Shown piece after piece: positions 14,957 to 26,900 of a DNA stretch of 64,000 nucleotides. How positions within the stretch are numbered: the first letter of the stretch is position 1; every line of letters starts with the position of its first letter. The position numbers and the translations under genes are program-made. This DNA is from Tubiluchus corallicola (lineage: Eukaryota; Priapulida; Priapulimorpha; Priapulimorphida; Tubiluchidae): NCBI GenBank assembly GCA_030141605.1, contig JAQGDQ010000497.1:1-64000 (forward strand). Direction: 5' to 3'. The notes beneath the pieces were generated by a model that worked only from the letters and a program-made list of their open reading frames with translations, did not search any database and was not told the origin of the DNA.

Positions 14957-17900
14957 TAGTTAAAATTATCAAAAACTGACTATCACTAGTCAGATCACAG
15001 AGCCAAAACACGACACGATGGAACAACTCGAGTAATCACGACGTGTGCTTAGCGACTGCAGTTAAGCAACACTAAGACTGGCCAGCAAATGGACTGGTGA
15101 TCGTCCAGGTTCGACACTCGTTTTGCCTGTTTAATTGCCCAAGAGCACATAAATGTTGAGGGAGATTGACACAAGCGGGGTTGACACCCATCTCACGGTT
15201 CGTGTTTCATCTTGCAAGATTATCTATCATAACGAACGAGGTTCCAGTTCCGCCACAACGACATTATTAAAGCTTCTGATATTAAGTAAAAATTATGTAG
15301 GGCTATAATTATCAGAAAAATCATCTTAGTACTTTTTTGTATAATTTGTTTTCACATTTGCAACTTTTCCGTCAAATTATTTTCTGCAGACCCAATCAAA
15401 CTTATATATGTGTATGTATATATATAATAATCTTTATTTGCTAATAATAAAATCGATATTCATAAGCGTAAAAGCATATAAGAACATCGTAGCATGAGAA
15501 TAAAAATTCACACAACTGTTAAAGGCAAATGTTAACCCTTTCAGTCCCAAATTAGTTTTTTAATAAGAATTTTTTTTTGGCTTGGTACTTTTGTTCAGTA
15601 TTTCCATCTTGTTTACACATAATAATTATTTTTTTCTACCTGTGCCCGCGTGCTAAATATAGCCTGTATCATACATTAGGATTCAGTGGAAGCATAAAAT
15701 GTGCTTCATTTTGCAACTGCTGATAATTTTTTAAAGTATTTAAGACATTTAGTATTCACGCTATGCTGATCTGTACAAAGTCATCTCTAAAGTACTGTAC
15801 CTTGCGCAGTTTTTTATGCTATGTAGATTTTCTAGTTTGCCATTTTATCACCATTTTTAGTCTATTGTTATTGGATTAAATCAAAATAACTATTAACAGA
15901 TCAAATAACTGTCAGTTTTAAAATTTTATTAATTTTAAAGGCAGAAAATATTCTCATATCCCACTGGATACAACGGGTATGAAAGGGTTAATAGTGCAAA
16001 CTAAAAACTACTGTGCCGGAAATTTAAAACAAAATCATTACAGAAATAGTAATTTAAATAAAACTGCGTTGTTCCAATTTTCAGTATCCAGCGTGTGAAA
16101 ATCCGACAGTAGATGAATTTCATGTGTCTTATCGCACGGACGTATCGGAAGAACCCCTGTCAATTGTTACAAATGAAAACTTCACTGATATTCCAGGACT
16201 TCCGCCGTACACGGAATACTACGTGCGAATCGGCTATAAGATCGGGGATTTACAAAGTGATTTTAGCGAAGAAGCCAGTCACGTGACTCACGAAGCAGGT
16301 GAGAATCTGAGGTCAGACAATCCCGAAGCTGGAGAAACTGTTACATAGGGTAGAAGAAACAAGTCTGTGACTAAATTCTTATAGTAAAAAGAATCAATGT
16401 TAAAAGAAGTAAATCTTGATCATTAGTGCACAGCAAGAGACTTGAAAAGGTTCGAAGCCAGGACGCACACGAAATGTAATTTCTCTTTCAAATTTGGCTG
16501 TAGACTAAACAAAACATACGATTGCGAGTTAACGTGGACTCTTTACTTTTAACTTTAGGTCTTCGGAATTGAAGCAAGCTCAATCCCGGACCTCACGAGT
16601 GTTTTTATTAAAATTCGTAATTCTACTGGGAAACTTTTTCATTTTAAACCTGAACGTAATAAAGGTTTTACATGTCAAATGTAGACTTGCGTTAACTCAA
16701 ATGTAGATTTAGGTAATTCAAATGTGTCTTGGTAGCTCAAATGTAGACTTAGGTAGTTCAAATGTGTTAACAATGGTTTACAAGAAATCTTAAGCGTTTT
16801 TGGTAAGTCAAATGTAGACACATGTCAAGTCAATTGTCCTATGTCTACATTTGACTTACCTAAGTCACATTTGAGTTACCAAAACACATTCGAAATTCCT
16901 ATGTCTACATTTAACTTACCTAAGTCACATTTGAGTTACCAAAACACATTCGAAATTCCTATGTCTACATTTGACTTACCTAAGTCACATTTGAATTTTC
17001 CTGTGTCTACATTTGACGTGTAAAACCTATACAAGCAAATTTAACTTGATATGGACAAATCATAAAACATTTTCATTGAACTTAATATAGAAAAACGGCT
17101 TGAGTTTGGGGCCTGGCACAAATTGCTAAGCAATCATACATAGAATATTAGTGAAATTAATGAATAGATCTTTAATCAATGAATCTCTAATGAATAGATA
17201 CTATCAAGAAAGAAACAGACTTCTTCGACTTAAAATCAAATGCTGGTGTTCACATTGAATTATCTTCCTTACATCATGACCTACATTTATGACCTCTTAC
17301 GCGAAGTAATTGCAAATAGAAGCCAGTGATGTTGTCAGACAAAACTTCTGCAAAAGTTACACATTTCTATTTGTAATTATTCCAGCTCCTGGGCCTGTGG
17401 AGAACCTTCATTCCAGTTCAACGCTAGACACCATTAGGTTAACTTGGGACAAACCCATACAGACTCATGGGATAATACAGCAGTATGGGATTGAATTCAG
17501 GTTAGTAGTTTGCAATCACTTTTTCAAATCCCGACAATTTAAAGGAAAACCGGATGATTGTGTAAACGTTACTTCAGAATAAAGAATGCTCTAAAATACT
17601 GAAAACTACAATAGCTTTTTTTAAATCAAATACGATTAAATAATAATTAGCTCGGATACTCAAATTTCGTCAAACTTTCAAAGCTACGCGCGACTCAGTG
17701 AATCTACTAAGATTGGCAGCGGCACCTTTTTGTCACATTCGCGTGGCCGACTAATAGAAGACGGTACCGTGATAACCTTGATCATGAACTGCAGTGTTAG
17801 GTTCTTATATCATATGATGTAGAGCCCATTTTTCGTGACATCATGAGTTTAAACTGTGCTATAACACTTATGAAAATGTGCTTGATGCGCAACGGAAGAC

Positions 17901-20900
17901 GCTTGCCATTGCACAAACTGTGGTTAGTTTCTGGCGTAAGCAATACCTGTGTTCGGTTGTCGTTAATTAACTTTTTGAGGTAATTATTTAAATATAAGAA
18001 ACAATTGTTGAATTTTATAGGCAAGAAAATGTATATTTTGGACAGTAAATTAAAAATAAGATTGAGTCTAAACAATCGTCCGGTTTTCTTTTAAACCGAA
18101 TATTTACACTGAATTTGCAACTGTCACTGCAGTATAAAGCCTTAAGAAACACAAGTGGTGTTGGTAGCAGTGATGGTGGTGGCGGTGACGAATTCAGTAA
18201 AATCAAAATTTTGACATTGAAAGAAAAGGGTGGTAATTTCAAGGGCAAATTAAAAAAAGAGACAGTCATTTCATTGAAATAAAGAGTAATTTTTAGCTAA
18301 TCAGGCGTTATGATTCAATAGAAGCAGTAATGACCTTTAGACAAACATTTGATGTAATTTCAAGGTCAAATTATGGAGTGGCAGCTTTCATCAATAATTC
18401 TTTGTTACATCATTTGTCTATTAATACAAATGTGAAAGTCATGTTTCAGGTTGTAGATGAATCACTTTGTAGAAAAAGAATAAACAACTATACTACATAT
18501 TTGCACAAAACTGAAAAGCGTTTATTAGACTACATACACATATGTAGAATGACTGCTACACTGAACACTGAGAACACGAGTGTCCTGCACTGATCACTGA
18601 GAGTTAGATAGTAAGTAACATGAGTATCACGACTTCTGCACTGCACCGAGAGTGAGAGTTAGACAGTAACATGATTAGCACGACTGCTGCACTGCACTAA
18701 GAGTGAGACAGACAGTGACTAGAAGTAAATCCAGTCAGTATATATAGGTATAGGTAATTATGTAAGCATGGCTTCACAAAAACCATTACTGTAAAATAGG
18801 GAGAGATCCAGTGAATATGCATACTCACTGGACCGTACATTATACTAGGGGTGAGTTTAGCTAGTAAAATGTAAAAGGATTAGTTAATAGATGGCAGCAC
18901 CTAAAAATATACAGTTACAATTTCCACAACAAAAACATTAACTAGCCATTATTGATTCTAATTCCAGGCGATTAACAATTAATAACTGTTCAGCTAATCC
19001 AGAACAGGATGAATACGATACCGGTTTAGTAGATGGCTCTAAAACTCACTTCGATATAAACATTCCATCCGAATATGCAAGTACGGAATACGAATATCGT
19101 GTGTGGGGAGCTACCAGCGGGGGTGAAGGAACGCAGTCAAAACAACAAGGAACACAGTGGTCTCTTTCAAAAGGTATTATTGGACCAAAGTAAAAACTTC
19201 TAGCTGCAAAACTCGTTCAATTTCACTTCAGATTTTAAAAAAACTTAATGTGAAAGCAGCTGTAATAAGGAGAATGTTTACTTTTTGACTTTTCAAAGTA
19301 AAAATTGTACATGCGTAGTTTATTGGAAACGACAGTAAGAAAGGGTTAAGGAACAAATCACATGATAGGTATTTGTTTTACTTTGATGGAATCGGATATG
19401 CACACACTTGAGTTTGACTTGACTTGATTTAAACTGCATTTATTAGTACACAGAGAATTGAAACAAAACATACGTGAACAGGTGAACTCATGAAGTGGAT
19501 GATCAATGATACTCACGAAGTGGATGATCAATGATACTCATGAAGTGGACGATCAATGATACTCATGAAGTAGATGATCAATGATATTCACGAAGTGCAT
19601 GATCAATGATACTCATGAAGTGGATGATCAATGATACTCATGAAGTAGATGATCAATGATACTCACGAAGTGGATGATCAATGATACTCATGAAGTGGAT
19701 GATCAATGATACTCATGAAGTGGATGATCAATGATATTCACGAAGTGGATGATCAATGATACTCGTGAAGTGGATGATCAATGATACTCACGAAGTGGAT
19801 GATCAATGATACTCACGAAGTGGAAGATCAATGATACTCGTGAAGTGGATGATCAATGATACTCACGAAGTGGATGATCAATTATTCTCACGAAGTGGAT
19901 GATCAATGATACTCACGAAGTGGATGATCAATGCTACTCACGAAGTGGATGATCAATGATTCTCATGAAGTGGATGATCAATGATACTCACGAAGTGGAT
20001 GATCAATGATACTCACGAAGTGGACGATCAATGATACTCACGAAGTGGACGATCAATGATACTCACGAAGTGGACGATCAATGATACTCATGAAGTGGAT
20101 GATCAATGATACTCACGAAGTGGATGATCAATGATACTCATGAAGTGGATGATTAATGATACTCATGAAGTGGATGATCAATGATACTCATGAAGTGGAT
20201 GATCAATGATACTCATGAAGTGGATGATCAATGATACTCATGAAGTGGATGATCAATGATACTCATGAAGTGGATGATCAATGATACTCATGAAGTGGAT
20301 GATCAATGATACTCATGAAGTGGATGATCAATGATACTCATGAAGTGGATGATCAATGATACTCACGAAGTGGATGATCAATGATACTCACGAAGTGGAT
20401 GATCAATGACACTCACGAAGTGGATGATCAATGATACTCACGAAGTGGACGATCAATGATACTCATGAAGTGCATGATCAATGATACTCATGAAGTGGAT
20501 GATCAATGATACTCACGAAGTGGATGATCAATGATACTCATGAAGTGGACGATCAATGATACTCATGAAGTAGATGATCAATGATATTCACGAAGTGCAT
20601 GATCAATGATACTCATGAAGTGGATGATCAATGATACTCATGAAGTAGATGATCAATGATACTCACGAAGTGGATGATCAATGATACTCACGAAGTGGAC
20701 GATCAATGATACTCATGAAGTGCATGATCAATGATACTCATGAAGTGGATGATCAATGATACTCACGAAGTGGATGATCAATGATACTCATGAAGTGGAC
20801 GATCAATGATACTCATGAAGTAGATGATCAATGATATCACGAAGTGCATGATCAATGATACTCATGAAGTGGATGATCAATGATACTCATGAAGTGGATG

Positions 20901-23900
20901 ATCAATGATACTCATGAAGTGGATGATCAATGATACTCATGAAGTGGATGATCAATGATACTCATGAAGTGGATGATCAATGATACTCACGAAGTGGATG
21001 ATCAATGATACTCATGAAGTGGATGATCAATGATATTCACGAAGTGGATGATCAATGATACTCGTGAAGTGGATGATCAATGATACTCATGAAGTGGATG
21101 ATCAATGATACTCACGAAGTGGATGATCAATGATACTCATGAAGTGGATGATCAATGATACTCATGAAGTGGATGATCAATGATACTCACGAAGTGGATG
21201 ATCAATGATACTCATGAAGTGGATGATCAATGATACTCATGAAGTGGATGATCAATGATACTCATGAAGTGGATGATCAATGATACTCATGAAGTGGATG
21301 ATCAATGATACTCACGAAGTGGATGATCAATGATACTCATGAAGTGGATGATCAATGATACTCATGAAGTGGATGATCAATGATACTCACGAAGTGGATG
21401 ATCAATGATACTCACGAAGTGAGATCAATGATACTCGAAGTGGATGATCAATGATACTCAAATGGATGACAATATACTCATGAAGTGGATGATCAATGAT
21501 ACTCATGAAGTGGATGATCAATGATACTCACGAAGTGGATGATCAATGATACTCATGAAGTGGATGATCAATGATACTCACGAAGTGGATGATCAATGAT
21601 ACTCACGAAGTGGACGATCAATGATACTCACGAAGTGGACGATCAATGATACTCATGAAGTGGATGATCAATGATACTCATGAAGTGGATGATCAATGAT
21701 ACTCATGAAGTGGATGATTAATGATACTCATGAAGTGGATGATCAATGATACTCATGAAGTGGATGATCAATGATACTCATGAAGTGGATGATCAATGAT
21801 ACTCATGAAGTGGATGATCAATGATACTCATGAAGTGGATGATCAATGATACTCATGAAGTGGATGATCAATGATACTCATGAAGTGGATGATCAATGAT
21901 ACTCATGAAGTGGATGATCAATGATACTCATGAAGTGGATGATCAATGATACTCATGAAGTGGATGATCAATGATACTCACGAAGTGGATGATCAATGAT
22001 ACTCACGAAGTGGATGATCAATGACACTCACGAAGTGGATGATCAATGATACTCACGAAGTGGATGATCAATGATACTCACGAAGTGGACGATCAATGAT
22101 ACTCATGAAGTGCATGATCAATGATACTCATGAAGTGGATGATCAATGATACTCATGAAGTGGATGATCAATGATACTCATGAAGTGGATGATCAATGAT
22201 ACTCATGAAGTGGACGATCAATGATACTCACGAAGTAGATGATCAATGATACTCATGAAGTGGATGATTAATGATAGCCAGATACCGGGATACAAGATAA
22301 GGGTCTACGGATTTATTAAGATTGAATAGTGTTTTATGGTGCACTAAATGCTCTTAGCTGAAAACTTGGTTAATTGATGCCACCAGTTTATGCACCGGTA
22401 TTACGAATGGATCTCGAAATGAAAGATTGGGAAAAAAATAGATAATCATAAAAAAATAAAAAACTACTATTTACGACTACACTGATTACTACTATTCTAC
22501 TGTTACAGCATTCTAGTATGAACAACTATCTAGTATTGACAATTGACATCTTTTCTTGTCTGTTTAATATTATTTACGTGTCTTGTAATTGTAATTTATT
22601 GTATTATATTATGTTGTTATGTTATATTATGTTACGTTACGTTATATATTATATTATGTTATGTTATTTTATGTTACGTTACGTTACATTACATTACATT
22701 ATATTATATTATTCTATTGTATTGTATTACTTGCGTTTCAGTAATTGTATAATTGTTATTATGGTTGTGTGTTATTGTCACCCATCACCCCCCCCCCGCA
22801 TTGTGTTATGTTGTTTTCCATATGCACGTTGTATTCGTTTACTAATATGTATTGGGCCACTCGAGTATGCAATAAATAGTAAATTATTACCAAAATAGTT
22901 CTGCAGGTTACAAATACTACTTTCTCCATCATGTATCTCGCAAACAGATTAAATTTTCTACACAATCTAAAACATGTAATAGTAATACATGAGCAGATAT
23001 GAAAGAATATTAATGTTTAATAATTATTTAATATAAGCAAAAACTAAATACGGATTTTAACTCTGTTAACAGTTCCATCGGGAAATGTAAGAAACTTTCA
23101 AGTCGAGATAAATACAGTAGAAGACGACAAGTACGAAATAAAGTTCTCCTGGGAGCCACCCGAATGCTTGGATCAACGGGGAAAGTTCAGGTATCAGTAC
23201 ATTTATGCTAAACGAAACTAAGATGTTTGCATAAGATTTTAACATATACAAGAAACAAAGAATGTATGTAATGCATGTAACAAGGCTTATGACAGGTCGT
23301 GTGCACGTGTCCGTCTTGTACAGTATAGAAGTTGCTGACGATGTCATAACGAAATTTAGTAAAACCATATCTCTATTCCCCTCATAATAATCTTATTATG
23401 AGGTACCCAGCAATAGTTATATACTGTCACATACCACATAATTATGTTTCTGGTCTTGTGAGTCAAACGCCAAAGGTGCACTATAATGTTACGACGACGA
23501 CATATTTTCACCCCCACCCTCACATTCAGGGGTGGTTCGATCCACTACGAAGCCACTGCATAGCAGCTATAAGCAGCTGGTATGAAATGGCTTCTCGGTT
23601 CAACTGACTAACGGACAGGTGAGTTTAACATCTCAGCACCTGTTCCGTAGAACTAGCACGGAACACACAGGACTCTGGCATGTTTATTCTGTAATAGTAA
23701 TGTGTTTCTTTCGCTCTTCTGACATTGGTTTATGGCATGAAATGAGCTATCGAATCAGTCACCAAGCTAGTTGTAGATGAACACCTTACAGTCACTTCTG
23801 CCTAACATGAGTGAGGAACGGAAAGACCAAAATGTACGTTAACTTAATATTACTAGCAGTGAGTTTGAGCTGATCTTATTGCTATTTACACTGGCTTTAT

Positions 23901-26900
23901 GGTAAACTGGACGGGACCTCAAGGCAGGCGGCATGACACCAGCAAATTACGAGGCGCTTGCGGCAGATCGAAGCAACTGGAAATCTGCTGTTAGGACAGC
24001 CATTAACAGAGCGGAGAAAACGAGGGAGGAAAAACAAGAGGATAAAAGGACTCGCAGGCACCAGAAAGATGCCCTACCTCATCCGGATGAAACAGCCTTC
24101 CAATGTGTAACCTGCAGCCGGAACTGCCGCTCAAGGATCGGACTGCTCAGTCACAGTCGACGCTGCAGCTCCATCAATTTTATTAATAACTGACTCTCTT
24201 GGCGCACAATCCATTGTCTTTCGAGACAGAAGGATGCCAACAACAACAACAACAATATCCGTGACGTATTTTGGAAGGATACGCGCGCTTGCATAGCAAA
24301 ATCCATAGCATCTGCAATAGCATAGTAACGTAGCTATGTTAGGACGCATTGTTATGTAACAATAGTAGACGCGCTCTGGAAGTTCGTGGCATTATTAAAG
24401 GGGTAGGGGACAGTTTAAGAAAACGATCGTAACAAAGACGCGCTCTGGAAGTTCGTGGCATTATTAAAGGGGTAGGGGACAGTTTAAGAAAGGGATCATA
24501 ACAAAGACGCGCTCTGGAAGTTCGTGGCATTATTAAAGGGATAGGGGACAGTTTAAGAAAAGGATCATAACAAAAAAACGAGAATAAGGTCTAACGTCTT
24601 TTATTAAAAAGAAAGCCAACATTTTCAATCACATAAGAAAATGATCGCCATCGCTAGTGTCACGTTTCTGTCCTGCCTCAACACCTTTTGCACACGCGCA
24701 AATGCAAAACCTGTAATCCTGTAGCTGTTAGACTAGGTATTGGGTTTCCTGCCAAGGGAGAAGTCGCATGCCTCACAGAAAGTATGATGATCAGGCATCA
24801 CGTCAATCTTTTCTACATGTCTTACTGCTTCACTAAACTTGGTAAAGTCGTCTGTATACAATCAAACATCTTTATTCCGCCTAGTTTTGGGTAGCAAAAC
24901 TTGAGGTTATGGCGAGTTTAGCATTATAACGAGGTGTATTAGTACATTCATGTCCGTGCAAATACACGCATTTTGTTTTGCAAAAAATATGGGCGGTTGT
25001 TGGTTGACGATATAACGGAGGGCGTTATATAACAATTTTATTACAGTAACTTTCGGTAACCTTTTCTGTGGTTCAAAGATTAAATATTAAACAACAGTAG
25101 GACAAGAAAATGGGTACCTGGAGTACTTTTCAGAAAAATCGCCTTGAAAAATAATATTACAGTACTTTACAACATTTTTATGCACATACGTACTTGCGTT
25201 GAAAGGAATTTTTGTTTGCTTTTATTTTAAATCTCCAGCAATACTGTTCCGACGTCGCCATTACGCAAACGTAAATCGAGAAGAAAATGCAATGTTAAAT
25301 TATGTCACAAAAAACTTTCCATGCAAATCTATGTTACTTAGCATTTCGCTTACCTGCTGGAAAGATTTTTGTAGCCAGAAATGATAATTTAAAACGTTTG
25401 TACAAATTGGTAAAATGCCACTGACTCACCCTTCAGGGTGCGCCACTGACTATCCAAAAACGTTTTTTAATCTTCTTGACAAGATACAGTCATTTAAAAT
25501 TTTACTTAATTAGCAACATGTATGCTACGAATGTTCTGACTATTTTTTCAACTTTACTTAATGTTATCCAAACTTGTTTCAAATTACTTATCATCAAAAT
25601 GGCTGCGTGTGACGATCGTCGGGGCAGTTTAAATTTACACGTTTTATACAGCGTTACGGTCGACACAAACCGTGTATGCAAACGGGCAGTATAAAATTTC
25701 AAGACGAATTTTTTAAGCTTTATGTAAATGGAGGGTTTTCTTGTTCTTTGACACCTTAAACTTACAGGCACAAGATTCCCATTTTACACCGTTATTTTAG
25801 GCATTACGAGTACGAATTCATAAACTACAATGAGAACGAACATCTTGAGGAAGCAGTCACATCAACTGAAGTTACATTTACATATTCGCACGGCGTCCGT
25901 CCTTCGTCAACGTATTCCCTCAAAGTTGCGTTTGTGAATGACGCCGGTAGAGGACCTTTCACGGATCCACTGCGCGCCACAACACCAGATTACGGAGCAG
26001 ATGTTGGAATCATCATGGCGTGCATTCTGGGCTCTTTGATAGGAATTGTACTCATTTCTAGTCTTGTATTTTTCTGCTGGAAGTAAGTCCGATTTTATTC
26101 AAGTTATTCGCTGCAATGACATGCACTATTCAGTAAATGAATCATGTATGAATGCATGCAAATAATGTATTTTTACTTAACTCTTACTGCAGAAATACTT
26201 ATTACTCACTTTTTACTTACCTTATATTCAGAATCTCCAGGCTATCAATTAATGCTGCAATGAATCCATAATTATTAAATTATAAAGCACAGATTCAACA
26301 AAAATTAATTAATGAAATATGAAAAAAATGTAAGCCAATAACTTTCAAATTAAATTTGAACCTATGTCCTTTTCTTACTCGAGTATAATCAAAGTTTGCA
26401 AATCAAAAATCAAAGACCATTAAATTAGTTTGAAAAATTAATCTACTAGATTATTATTCTGGTGGTGCTAATCTATTTAGTTGCAGAACTGAGCTATTAT
26501 TTTGAACTAAAGGACTGCCTTGCAGCCTTTGTAACACAAAGACAAGGACAATATTTGTTCACTGTCGCTCTGACAGCATTAGTACTGACTGCTATTTAGC
26601 GATTTACACTTTAAAAAACGGTAAAGCTGCAACACACAAATAAAAAATAACATGTGAGGCATATTCCTGGCATTGACAGTCTTTAGCCTTGAGCTCCAGA
26701 CTGTGTGGTAAGCCGAATTCTAGATTATTCGGCCACCCAAAACAGGGCAGATGTAATTAGGGAGTTGGGTGGGCTAAAGTGGTTGACTTCTAATCTAAAG
26801 CTATTTGTTTTAAATCCAGACATTTCTTTCTTTTCCATCGAATTTGTTTCGAAATTTATATATTTTTGGTGAATTCATAGCAATAGAAAGCCACATCTTA

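Noticed and set aside
19484-22275. CRISPR array
   Set aside because: The 25-bp units are directly contiguous without unique spacers and the genome is eukaryotic; it is a minisatellite.
22518-22898. 126-codon open frame
   Set aside because: It is produced by a GTTAC/ATTAT-rich low-complexity tract.
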